A stretch of 64,000 bases of DNA from Parabacteroides sp. (lineage in GTDB: Bacteria; Bacteroidota; Bacteroidia; Bacteroidales; Tannerellaceae), in assembly GCA_028689545.1 (NCBI GenBank), contig JAQVCX010000002.1, positions 1 to 64,000 of the forward strand, read 5' to 3'. Position 1 is the stretch's first letter; every line of letters starts with the position of its first letter. Shown piece by piece: positions 53,532 to 61,589 of this stretch. The notes below the pieces were generated by a model. That model was not told where the DNA came from and did no database searches. It saw only the letters and a list, made by a program, of their open reading frames with translations. A program made the position numbers and the translations under genes.

Positions 53532-55163
53532 ATGGATAATGCTATTTTTAGATTTCCTAAACCCATTAATGAGCCGGTAAAGGCGTATGCTCTCGGATCA
53601 AGTGAAAAAGCATCCTTAAAGAAAGCGTTGGCTGAGATTAGTTCCGAGGAATGGGATATTCCTTTGGTAATTGGCGGAAAGGAGATCCGTACGGGTAATA
53701 CGGGTAAGGTCGTCATGCCTCATGATCATCATCATGTGTTGGGCACTTACCATAAGGCGGGCGAGAAAGAGGTGCAAATGGCTATCGACGCCGCTATGAA
53801 AGCGCATAAGGAATGGTCCGAGCTTCCATGGGTGGAACGTGCGTCCATTATGCTTCGCGTGGCTGAGTTGTTGGCTACGAAATATCGTTATATGCTGAAC
53901 GCCTCGGTTATGTTGGGGCAAAGTAAGAATCCGTTCCAGGCGGAGATCGACGCTCCTTGCGAATTGATCGACTTCTTGCGTTTCAGCACCTTCTACGCTA
54001 GCCAGGTGTATGCCGACCAGCCCTATTCCGAGACGGGGATTTTGAATCGTATGGAATACCGTGCCTTGGAGGGTTTCGTGTTCTCGCTCACGCCGTTCAA
54101 CTTCACGTCGATCGCTTCCAACCTGAATATGGCTCCGGCTATGATGGGTAACGTGGCGGTATGGAAACCGTCTACTACGGCGATCCATTCGAACTATTTC
54201 TTGATGAAAGTATTCCAAGAGGCCGGCTTGCCCGATGGCGTAGTGAATTTCATCCCGGGGCAGGGTAGCGTGATCGGTAAGGTGATTACGAGTAGCAGTG
54301 ATTTGGCGGGATTCCACTTTACGGGCTCTACCTCTACGTTCAATACCTTGTGGCGCCAGATCGGGGAGAACTTGGGGCATTATAAATCGTATCCCAAGAT
54401 CGTAGGCGAGACCGGTGGCAAGAACTTTATCTTCGTTCATCCCTCGGCTCCGGCGTTGGATGTGGCTACCGCTATCGTACGTGGCGCGTTCGAGTATCAA
54501 GGGCAGAAGTGCTCGGCTGGCTCTCGGGCTTATATCCCGGCTTCGCTCTGGAAAGAGGTGAAAGATTACGTGGGCGATATGCTGAAAGAGATCAAGATGG
54601 GCGACGTGCAGGATTTCTCGAACTTCGTCAATGCCGTGATCGATGAGGCTTCGTTCGATAATATCATGAGTTATATCGATTACGCGAAACAGTCGCCAGA
54701 CGCGGAGGTGATCTTTGGCGGTAAGGGGGATAAGTCGGTTGGTTATTTCGTGGAGCCGACGGTTATCCAGACTACCGATCCGATGTTCAAGAGCATGGTA
54801 GAGGAGATCTTCGGGCCGGTGATTACGATCTATGTATATGACGACGCTAAATATGAGGAGACGCTCGAACTTTGCGACCGTACCTCTCCGTACGGATTGA
54901 CGGGTTCTATTTTCGCCCGCGACCGTTACGCGATCGATAAGGCATTCAATACCTTGCGTTATTCGGCCGGTAATTTCTATATAAACGATAAGCCGACTGG
55001 CGCTGTGATCGCCCAGCAACCGTTTGGCGGTTCTCGTTCGTCGGGAACGAACGACAAGGCGGGGGGTCCGTTGAACTTGATTCGCTGGACAAATCCTCGT
55101 TGTATCAAGGAATGCTTGGTTCCTCCTACGAGCTACGGGTATCCGTTCTTGGGTGAGAAATAA
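53532..55163 (+). CDS. pruA: L-glutamate gamma-semialdehyde (P5C) dehydrogenase
   Basis: A 543-residue NAD-dependent aldehyde dehydrogenase that oxidises pyrroline-5-carboxylate/glutamate semialdehyde to glutamate, the second step of proline breakdown. Motifs are KPSTTAIHSNYFLMKVF for the cofactor, GETGGKNFIFVHP with the general base Glu, and the catalytic Cys in YQGQKCSAGSRAYIP. Near the end QQPFGGSRSSGTNDKAGGP is the ALDH4-type signature. Length and sequence fit the monofunctional (ALDH4A1-like) form rather than a fused PutA. Proline dehydrogenase follows about 200 bases downstream on the same strand, so the two catabolic genes form a unit. Confidence 0.95.
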   Translation: MDNAIFRFPKPINEPVKAYALGSSEKASLKKALAEISSEEWDIPLVIGGKEIRTGNTGKVVMPHDHHHVLGTYHKAGEKEVQMAIDAAMKAHKEWSELPWVERASIMLRVAELLATKYRYMLNASVMLGQSKNPFQAEIDAPCELIDFLRFSTFYASQVYADQPYSETGILNRMEYRALEGFVFSLTPFNFTSIASNLNMAPAMMGNVAVWKPSTTAIHSNYFLMKVFQEAGLPDGVVNFIPGQGSVIGKVITSSSDLAGFHFTGSTSTFNTLWRQIGENLGHYKSYPKIVGETGGKNFIFVHPSAPALDVATAIVRGAFEYQGQKCSAGSRAYIPASLWKEVKDYVGDMLKEIKMGDVQDFSNFVNAVIDEASFDNIMSYIDYAKQSPDAEVIFGGKGDKSVGYFVEPTVIQTTDPMFKSMVEEIFGPVITIYVYDDAKYEETLELCDRTSPYGLTGSIFARDRYAIDKAFNTLRYSAGNFYINDKPTGAVIAQQPFGGSRSSGTNDKAGGPLNLIRWTNPRCIKECLVPPTSYGYPFLGEK

Positions 55164-55206
55164 TTTCTTGATTTATTAACTTTGACAGCTAGCATATGGG
55201 CATGAT

Positions 55207-55315
55207 ATGGAACACGGATGACACGGAGCACACGGATAACACGGATTATATAACGGATGACACGGATTATATATTATCTGTGTCATCCGTGTGCTCCGTG
55301 TAGTCCGTGTTCCAT
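55207..55315. repeat. ACACGGAT repeat hairpin between the proline catabolic genes
   Basis: The left arm has four tandem 9-base copies of ACACGGATN and the right arm the inverse copies, so arms of about 38 bases pair with only a few mismatches. A short AT-rich middle holds two further partial copies. Very similar ACACGGAT elements occur in many unrelated genomes, so this is a widespread simple repeat. It may shape expression of the downstream proline dehydrogenase. Confidence 0.8.
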
Positions 55316-55360
55316 AAAGTACCCTAGCGGTGGATGCTGTAACCTTTATCTATATACGAC

Positions 55361-56536
55361 ATGTTAGACTTTAATAATACCGAGATCGCTTTCTCCTCAA
55401 AGTCGCGGGGCGAATTACAAAATGCTTACTGGCTTTTCAATACGATCCAATATCCTTGGTTGGTAAAATGCGCTAAGGTAGCCACGAATATAGCCTTGAA
55501 AATACATTTTCCGCTCTCTTGGGCGGTGAAGCCTACCTTATATAAACAGTTCGTGGGGGGAGAGACCTTGGAGGACTGTTCCGCGGCCATCAATCACTTG
55601 ATGAAATACAACGTGAAGGCGACGCTCGATTATTCGGCGGAGAGCGAGCGAACCCCGGAGGGCATTGAGGCGACTCTGGAGGAGACCTTGCGCTCGATAG
55701 ATTTTGCGAAAGGGAATACGAATCTGGCCTATGCCGTATTCAAACCCTCCACGATCACGACCGATGAGTTGCTGGCCAAGGCTTCCGAGAAACGGGAAGA
55801 GCTTACGATAGACGATGTCCGGCATTTCCGTGAGTTCCGCGAGCGTTTCATGGAGCTTTGCCAACGGGCTTACGATAACGACGTACGTATCTTGGTGGAC
55901 GCGGAGGATTATTGTTTCCAAGACGCTATCGACGCGTTGACCGATGAGGCGATGCGCAAGTTTAACAAGAAACGAGCGATCGTATTCGCCACCTTGCAAA
56001 TGTATCGCCATGACCGGATGCCTTATCTGCGTCGTATCTACGATGACGCCGTGGCAAAAGGTTATATCGCCGGCGTGAAATTCGTGCGCGGGGCTTATAT
56101 GGAGGCGGAGCGTGCCCGCGCGGCGGCGTTGGCTTATCCCGATCCGATCTGTAAGGACAAGCGGGCCACGGACGAGAATTATGACGCGGCGATCCGTTTC
56201 ACCATGGATCATCTGGATCATTTCGAGATGTTCATGGGAACCCATAATGAGGAGAGCAATTATAAGCTGGCGAAATTGATGGACGAGAAGGGGATCGCCC
56301 ACGATGATCCTCGTGTCTTCTTCGCCCAGCTATTGGGGATGAGCGATAATATCTCCTTCAATCTAGCCCATGCGGGATACAACGTAACCAAATACGTCCC
56401 TTACGCCTCCGTGCGGGATGTATTGCCCTATTTGATCCGGCGTGCGGAAGAGAATACCTCCGTAGCGGGGCAGACCGGCCGTGAACTCCGGATGTTGGAG
56501 GCGGAAATGGCTAGGCGAAAAGAAAAGCCTGTTTAA
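55361..56536 (+). CDS. Proline dehydrogenase
   Basis: A 391-residue FAD-dependent TIM-barrel enzyme that oxidises proline to pyrroline-5-carboxylate and passes electrons to the quinone pool; it is usually membrane-associated. Family motifs are visible: AYWLFNTIQYPWLVK near the start, ILVDAEDYCFQ, VKFVRGAYMEAERARA, FMGTHNEES and the substrate-binding YVPYASVRDVLPYLIRRAEEN. The C-terminal Arg pair that binds the proline carboxylate (RR in YLIRRAEE) is intact. It is the stand-alone form; P5C dehydrogenase is the gene directly upstream. Confidence 0.93.
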   Translation: MLDFNNTEIAFSSKSRGELQNAYWLFNTIQYPWLVKCAKVATNIALKIHFPLSWAVKPTLYKQFVGGETLEDCSAAINHLMKYNVKATLDYSAESERTPEGIEATLEETLRSIDFAKGNTNLAYAVFKPSTITTDELLAKASEKREELTIDDVRHFREFRERFMELCQRAYDNDVRILVDAEDYCFQDAIDALTDEAMRKFNKKRAIVFATLQMYRHDRMPYLRRIYDDAVAKGYIAGVKFVRGAYMEAERARAAALAYPDPICKDKRATDENYDAAIRFTMDHLDHFEMFMGTHNEESNYKLAKLMDEKGIAHDDPRVFFAQLLGMSDNISFNLAHAGYNVTKYVPYASVRDVLPYLIRRAEENTSVAGQTGRELRMLEAEMARRKEKPV

Positions 56537-56629
56537 ATTTTATCCAGTAATATTCAATAGAAGCTAATTAGACCATCTCATAGGTGGAAAAGGCCTTTGT
56601 GCCGGACACATGGCATTAAGACTTTCGCA

Positions 56630-56688
56630 GAAGATATACTTCATCTGCTAGAGAAGATATACTTCAAGTGCCAATGGATATATACTGC
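56630..56688 (+). repeat. 23-base repeat, GAAGATATACTTC, three units
   Basis: GAAGATATACTTC occurs at 56630 and 56653, and GGATATATACTGC at 56676, exactly 23 bases apart. Each is close to a palindrome. The geometry matches the other intergenic arrays in this window. Confidence 0.6.
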
Positions 56689-56878
56689 TTCGGCAAGATA
56701 CAATTCGGAATGCAGTGTATAGATATATTGATCGCGAGATGTGATACAAATAACAGACGACATATTGTTCGATGAAATACAGGGCGTATTGCATTATCGT
56801 GGAGTCTGATATTCCGATTTTTGCGGATATGACGGTGGCTTCTGCCGTAAAGAAATCCACTGGAATAAGGCTTGTCAA
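56648..56878 (-). pseudogene. Possible decayed gene fragment
   Basis: A minus-strand frame contains VDFFTAEATVISAKIGISDSTIMQ-like residues, given in parts as FFTAEATVISAKIG and ISDSTIMQYALYFIE. This pattern resembles the helix-turn-helix tail seen in Bacteroides primase- or DUF3987-type proteins (T-x-E-A-x-x-I-x-x-K-x-G-I-S). The frame has no valid beginning or end of such a protein, and its 3' part overlaps a repeat array, so it is read as a remnant at low confidence. Confidence 0.25.
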
Positions 56879-56974
56879 GTGAATAACTAATCACTTCCCA
56901 ACTGGTAAGCTTACGACTACCCCCAGCCGCTAGTTAATCACTTGACAAGTGATTAGTTATTCACTTAACAAGCC
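56869..56974. repeat. Long inverted repeat with AAGTGA...TCACTT units
   Basis: Two 28-base arms (56869-56896 and 56947-56974) are inverse copies with one mismatch and stand 50 bases apart. Each contains a 20-base element with AAGTGA at one end and TCACTT at the other. A third partial copy (TTAATCACTTGAC) lies just before the right arm, giving a local 23-base period. It marks the border between the decayed stretch and the AT-rich island. Confidence 0.75.
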
Positions 56975-57344
56975 ATGAACTGCCTGTTCGTGTTTGTTGT
57001 AATGTGTTAATGCACAGTTCTTCTTTGTCAATATACATGACTGTAAAGCCACTTATTTGCTGATGAGAGTTCTTAAGGAAATGTACTCCGGTGTAAAGGT
57101 CATTCGCATAGAAGGATTACAATAGAAGGCACTGCCGGAATTATGAACTAACATTCGATTCGGTAGAGGAAATGGTAAAATTGGTCACTATAAGATTATT
57201 ATTGAGGGAAATTTAAACAGGCTCTGAGTATGATGGATGAAGGATGTTTTTAATACTATTTACGTGCTTTTTTGTATAAGTAATTTGTTTTTTAAAATTT
57301 ATTTCCCGTTATTGCGAAAGTATTAATCATTTAAGCTAAATGTT
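56975..57344. other. Gap before the island, no gene seen
   Basis: No coding frame of note and no RNA gene is seen. Scraps such as a short frame reading MVKLVTIRLLLREI near 57170 suggest decayed accessory sequence. Base composition falls to very AT-rich from about 57230, where the island begins. No consensus promoter was found for the peptide gene. Confidence 0.4.
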
Positions 57345-57563
57345 ATGAAAAAGAAGTTGTTTGTGGCATTTGCATTTGTCGCAGTATTGTCGGTAGAAGG
57401 CTGGAATTTGTATCAAGAAAAACAAAATGAACCGTCATTGTCTGAGATTGCTGCTGAGAATGTGGATGCGTTGGCTACAAGAGATACTTGTCGCTGGAAA
57501 GATCCGGGAGAGTATGCCGATTGTGGTAGTGGAAAAAGTTTAGCATGTCCATGTGGTGGATAA
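57345..57563 (+). CDS. NVEALA-type exported peptide with four Cys
   Basis: A 72-residue precursor. Residues 2-4 are Lys, followed by a hydrophobic export segment (FVAFAFVAVLSV). A conserved-looking leader tail AAENVDALA at residues 36-44 matches the NVEALA motif of the Bacteroides small-peptide family (here NVDALA). The remaining 28 residues form a Cys-rich tail with Cys49, Cys60, Cys68 and Cys70, ending CPCGG, so two disulfides could form. The function of NVEALA peptides is not known. It is the first gene of a cluster that also encodes a thioredoxin-like lipoprotein and a signal peptidase, which suggests export, cutting and disulfide formation. Confidence 0.8.
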   Translation: MKKKLFVAFAFVAVLSVEGWNLYQEKQNEPSLSEIAAENVDALATRDTCRWKDPGEYADCGSGKSLACPCGG

Positions 57564-57571
57564 GTCTATTT

Positions 57572-57618
57572 AAGGTGTGTTGAAACCTTTGCATTGCAAT
57601 GATTTTGTCACACCTTTT
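57572..57618 (+). terminator. Hairpin after the NVEALA peptide gene
   Basis: AAGGTGTG pairs with CACACCTT around a loop that itself contains the palindrome TTGCATTGCAA, followed by four T residues in the stem end. It may terminate most transcripts and so make the peptide far more abundant than the downstream proteins. Confidence 0.6.
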
Positions 57619-57657
57619 ACCACTTATGTTTTTTTTATTATATTATATATAGGTAAT

Positions 57658-58824
57658 ATGCGTATTGTTGGTTTATTATGTACATGTATTATGGTCTTTG
57701 TTTTTGAGGCTTGTAATACACAGGATAGAAGAGATGATTGTTTCTTGTCTTTGTCTGATGAGTATTTGTCCTTTCCTGTATCGTCTGATACGTATTTACC
57801 TTATCGAGGGATTGAAATATTCTCAGTGGATAATAAAGAGTATTTAGCATATCGAGGAAGTGATAGGCAGACTATCTTTATTTATGAGTTATTGTCAGGG
57901 AAACCTTTGAAATGTGTCCGATATTCAATGGAAGGTGGAGATGGTATTGGAAAAATAGGAGAGATTTATATTGAGGATTTCAATCATATATATATAACAA
58001 CTCCTTATAAAGCTATGATTTATCGAACGGATACAACTGGAATTGTTTTGCAAAAAATAAATTATGATAAAACTAGTGATGATATACCTGTTGAATTAGA
58101 AACGATTGCTGGAACGCTTGGCCCTATAGCGATTTTAGACTCAAAAATCTATATTCCTCAAGATTTGAATATGTTTTATGGGAATGAATTGGTCGATAAG
58201 AGCAAAGTTGGAGTAGTTGTTGATACTATACGACATACTGTAGAGTTGCTTCCAGTTGGTTTCCCTCATTTAATTAGTTATTTAGATATTGGTACAAGTG
58301 CAGGCTTTGGGTGCTTCTATAACCGATGTTTTGGAGAAGATTGTTTTGTGTATGGCTTTTTGTATAGTGATATAATGTATAAAACATCAATAGATCATAA
58401 AAATGTGATAAAGAAGCATGTTGAAAGTAAGTATATACCTAAAATAGAAGTTTTTCGAACAGATGCATCAGATTTTAATCAAATGCTGAAGCACGAAGCG
58501 GAATTTGCTATTTATGGAGATTGTCTATATGATCGATATAGAAAGGTGTATTATAGATTTGCCTACCCTTCCAGTGAATTGGAAAATAATGATAGCTATC
58601 TGGAGATTTTACGAAATGGCAGAAAACAATTTTCTATTATTATTTTGAATGAAAATTTAGATATTATAGGTGAGACTTTGTTCCCGGAGTTTGCTTTTTC
58701 AAATCGTGCTCATTTTGTAAGAGAAGATGGACTGTATCTGAGTGTTTCTCACTTTAAACGTAAGGACTTTTCGGAGGATGAGCTGCGCTTTCAAAGGCTT
58801 GATTTAGTTTATAATAAAAAATGA
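57658..58824 (+). CDS. DUF4221-like beta-propeller lipoprotein
   Basis: A 388-residue lipoprotein with signal peptide MRIVGLLCTCIMVFVFEAC; the lipobox FEAC is atypical but tolerated in Bacteroidetes. The mature part has repeated beta-strand blades (YLAYRGSDRQTIFIYEL, GEIYIEDFNHIYITTPYKAM) typical of DUF4221 and 6-bladed propeller proteins that accompany NVEALA peptides. The start at 57658 is preferred, because the longer frame would begin inside the hairpin after the peptide gene, and AGGTAAT precedes this ATG. Composition is very AT-rich. A role as cell-surface receptor or chaperone of the peptide is plausible but unproved. Confidence 0.75.
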   Translation: MRIVGLLCTCIMVFVFEACNTQDRRDDCFLSLSDEYLSFPVSSDTYLPYRGIEIFSVDNKEYLAYRGSDRQTIFIYELLSGKPLKCVRYSMEGGDGIGKIGEIYIEDFNHIYITTPYKAMIYRTDTTGIVLQKINYDKTSDDIPVELETIAGTLGPIAILDSKIYIPQDLNMFYGNELVDKSKVGVVVDTIRHTVELLPVGFPHLISYLDIGTSAGFGCFYNRCFGEDCFVYGFLYSDIMYKTSIDHKNVIKKHVESKYIPKIEVFRTDASDFNQMLKHEAEFAIYGDCLYDRYRKVYYRFAYPSSELENNDSYLEILRNGRKQFSIIILNENLDIIGETLFPEFAFSNRAHFVREDGLYLSVSHFKRKDFSEDELRFQRLDLVYNKK

Positions 58825-59694
58825 ATGTATATGAGATGCTTAGTCTGTCTGTTGTGTTTTAGCTTATTTGTTTCGTGTTCGAAAAAGAACAATGATGGGT
58901 TAACAGAGCTTGTGGCAGAGTGGTATGGTAAAGAAATAACTTTTCCGGTAGATGTTAAATATACTAATGTTACAGAAGGCGAATATGTGAATTTTGTTGG
59001 TGATAGTGAATATAAAATATTAGTATATGTGAATGGTGATAATTGCTTGTTTTGTAAATTAAAAATGGATTTATGGAAGAACTTCATGACTTATATTCAG
59101 TGAAAATATCAAGGATTTATTCCGTTTTTGTTTTATATTAATTATTCTAATTATTCTAAAATTGAATATCTGCTAAAGAGTAGTAAGTTTGAGTATCCTA
59201 TATATTATGATAGATATGATGAACTTAATAAATTGAATAAATTCCCTCTAGATGATCATCTGAGAACTTTTTTGTTGGATCGGGATAATAAAGTGTTGGC
59301 TATAGGTAATCCTACTATGAATAAATCTATTAGGAATCTATTTGTTAAAATTGTTACAGATGGTGATGTGGCATTAGAAAGTGAAATTCAAAGTTCAATA
59401 GTTTTATCTAAATATCAGATTGATTTAGGAAATATGAGTTTGGATTCGATCCTTACATTTGATATTTTAATTCAAAACATAGAATCGAAACCTGTGAGAA
59501 TAAGACAAATAATACCTTCTTGTGATTGTGTGAAAATAAAACATGATGTAATTCAAATTGAAGCCTTGAAATCAGACTATTTTACTGTAGAATATTTAGC
59601 AGATACTCTTGGGGATGTATTTAGGGTAATTCATGTTTATGTAGAGGGCGAAGAATCTCCTATTATAATTACGATTGAAGGGACTGTATATTAA
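58825..59694 (+). pseudogene. Thioredoxin-like/DUF1573 lipoprotein interrupted by in-frame TGA
   Basis: Two frames, 58825-59103 and 59128-59694, lie in the same reading frame and are separated by one TGA at 59101-59103. Together they give about 289 codons of one recognisable protein. A lipoprotein signal (CLLCFSLFVSCSKK) leads into a thioredoxin-like part with the redox pair in GDNCLFCKLK. The part after the stop (KYQGFIPFLFYIN, LNKLNKFPLDDHLRTFLLDR, VLAIGNPTMNKS) continues the same fold, and a DUF1573 domain with PSCDCV ends the protein. The most likely cause is a single nonsense change, for example TCA to TGA. If restarted at TTG 59128, the second piece would lack both the lipid anchor and the CxxC. 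Confidence 0.82.
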
Positions 59695-59705
59695 TATTAT
59701 TCGTT

Positions 59706-60440
59706 ATGTTGAAAAATATGCAAAGTCTATTTTGGAATCTTGCTTTTAAGTTTTCTGTTTTGATTGTAGTTGCTGCCTTTTCCAAAATATTTATAATGTC
59801 TTTTTTTCGTATACCCTCCAATTCTATGCAACCAACGTTATTTGTTGGAGATTATATCGTTGTTGTTAAGTTTATATATGGTGCTCGTTTGTTTAATGTC
59901 TTTTTGGCTTTAAAGGGTAAAAAAACTGAAATTTATCGTTCTTTAGGTTTTAGAGATATACGAAAGAATGATGTTGTAGTTTTTAATGCTCCTTATTTTA
60001 TAACAAAAAATAAATTAGAAATGAATATTTCTAAATATTATGTAAAAAGGTGTATTGGTGTGCCAGGAGATAGTGTTAGCTTGTTTTTTAATAATATCGA
60101 AAGTAAAGTATATATTCCTCATAATGGGGATTCAGTTCATATTAACAATGATAATTATATGTATTATTATAAGTTAATAGCTTGGGAGCAAGATGATACA
60201 GTAAAAGTAACTTGTAAAGATTCATTTATATTGTTGAACAATTCAAGATTGTCTGGATATAGGTTTAAACAAAACTATTATTATGTTATTGGTGATAATT
60301 ATACTAATTCAGTGGATTCGAGAAATTGGGGGCTGCTTCCAGAAGATTATATTGTAGGGAAAGCCTGTTTTATATGGAAGTCTATAGATATGAATACGGG
60401 AAAATATAGATTTAATCGCTTTTTAAAAATGATTAAATAA
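59706..60440 (+). CDS. Signal peptidase I (S26 family), island-encoded
   Basis: A 244-residue membrane protease. One N-terminal membrane helix (FSVLIVVAAFSKIFIM) is followed by box B with the catalytic Ser40 in PSNSMQPTL and box D with the catalytic Lys114 in YYVKRCIGVPGD. Box E follows as GDNYTNSVDSRNWGLLPEDY. All catalytic residues are present, so it should be active. It is divergent from a housekeeping LepB in its AT-rich codon use and its shorter beta domain. It starts 12 bases after the DUF1573 gene stop. Its place in the cluster suggests that it cuts the NVEALA peptide precursor. Confidence 0.85.
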   Translation: MLKNMQSLFWNLAFKFSVLIVVAAFSKIFIMSFFRIPSNSMQPTLFVGDYIVVVKFIYGARLFNVFLALKGKKTEIYRSLGFRDIRKNDVVVFNAPYFITKNKLEMNISKYYVKRCIGVPGDSVSLFFNNIESKVYIPHNGDSVHINNDNYMYYYKLIAWEQDDTVKVTCKDSFILLNNSRLSGYRFKQNYYYVIGDNYTNSVDSRNWGLLPEDYIVGKACFIWKSIDMNTGKYRFNRFLKMIK

Positions 60441-60632
60441 AACTATTTTGTTATGTTTGATCTATCTTTGATCGATTTCTTCCTTCCATGATATCGGTGT
60501 GAAAAAAGGAGATATTTATCAGCTTATGGCCTTGGCTCATATGAGCCAGGGTCACGAGCTGCATGAATATAGTTCGATGAAAAGGGATGATTAATCAAAT
60601 GCTAATGGAATTGAGATCTGTTATTTATCAGA
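60441..60632 (+). other. Island edge with a possible gene remnant
   Basis: Base composition returns to the chromosomal average here. A short frame ending at 60594 reads KKGDIYQLMALAHMSQGHEL and then HEYSSMKRDD, a compact sequence that looks like the tail of a lost protein. It recalls the D-x-Y-Q-M-x-A-Y stretch of McrC-type restriction proteins, but the likeness is weak. No start codon context or promoter supports a whole gene. Confidence 0.3.
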
Positions 60633-61436
60633 TTACTTGCTGGCCTTCAATCCCCGGATCACGGAAGAGGTAAAACCGGAAAGTTCCATCTCGTTCAGTC
60701 CCTTGATGGTGATACCGCCCGGTGTCGTTACCTTATCGATCTCCATCTCCGGGTTACTCTTGTTCTCAAGTAATAAGTCAACCGCTCCTTTCACGGTATG
60801 CACCACGATCTCTTGCGCCTGTTTGGGATAGAAGCCCAATTCCACGCCGCCTTCTATCGCCGCGCGGATATAACGCAAGGCGAAAGCGATACCGCTGGAA
60901 GCCAAAGCCGTTCCTGCGCCCATCAACCGCTCTTCTACCAGCATGGCGTTGCCCAGCTCGTTGAAAATGCGGATGATCAGGTCCGTTTGCTCCTTGGAGG
61001 CGTTGCGGGCGGAGACGAAAGTCATGCTGCTCATCACCTCGATAGCCGTATTGGGCATGATCCGGAAGATCGTGGGAGTAGCCAGGCAATCGAAGTCCGT
61101 GTTCTTGGTAAGATACGTATTCAGCAGGTCGAAACTCACGCCCGCCGCTACGGATACGATCATTTGCCGCTCGAAGTCGAGCACCGACTTGATCTCATCT
61201 ATAATCATTTCCACCCGCCAAGGTTTAACGGCGATGATAATGATGTCGGCGTTTCGTGCCGCTTCCACATTGTCGTGGGTCAAGATAAAGTCCGGATCGA
61301 TCTTTCTCATCTTCTCCAAGGTCTCATCCGATTGCGCGGTACAAGTGATGTCGGAAGCCTTGAAGATAGAACCTTTCGCCAAGCCGCGGGCGATCGCTCC
61401 ACCGATATTGCCCGAACCAATAATAGATATTCTCAT
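60633..61436 (-). CDS. proC: Pyrroline-5-carboxylate reductase
   Basis: A 267-residue NADPH-dependent enzyme for the last step of proline synthesis. The Rossmann motif ISIIGSGNIGGAIARGL opens the protein, then ADIIIIAVKPW, SVAAGVSFDLL and RIMPNTAIEV follow. The C-terminal dimer domain has GAGTALASSGIAFALRYI and TTPGGITIKGLNEME. The ATG at 61436 is used because the longer frame adds an unrelated AT-rich leader before the MRIS start. The gene lies far from proB/proA (11 kb) with the catabolic genes and the island between them. Confidence 0.95.
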   Translation of the reverse strand: MRISIIGSGNIGGAIARGLAKGSIFKASDITCTAQSDETLEKMRKIDPDFILTHDNVEAARNADIIIIAVKPWRVEMIIDEIKSVLDFERQMIVSVAAGVSFDLLNTYLTKNTDFDCLATPTIFRIMPNTAIEVMSSMTFVSARNASKEQTDLIIRIFNELGNAMLVEERLMGAGTALASSGIAFALRYIRAAIEGGVELGFYPKQAQEIVVHTVKGAVDLLLENKSNPEMEIDKVTTPGGITIKGLNEMELSGFTSSVIRGLKASK

Positions 61437-61589
61437 TTTGTGGATAATTAGTTGTATATATGTATTCAAAGGGGGCAAACTTAGGCAAAATATCTCAAAT
61501 ACGTAAGGCTTTATAGGACAAGCTACGGATAAAACACTTACATTTGCGAAAAATATGAACTTTATACTACTATAAATATATAAATTCAC

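Noticed and set aside
53616..55019. A long open frame of 467 codons on the minus strand opposite P5C dehydrogenase
   Set aside because: It is antisense to a clear conserved gene, has a His/Arg-rich composition typical of shadow frames and no domain or ribosome site.
59101..59103. TGA as a selenocysteine codon in the redox lipoprotein
   Set aside because: It does not lie at the CxxC site, no Sec insertion element was recognised, and Bacteroidales generally do not use selenocysteine; a nonsense change is simpler.
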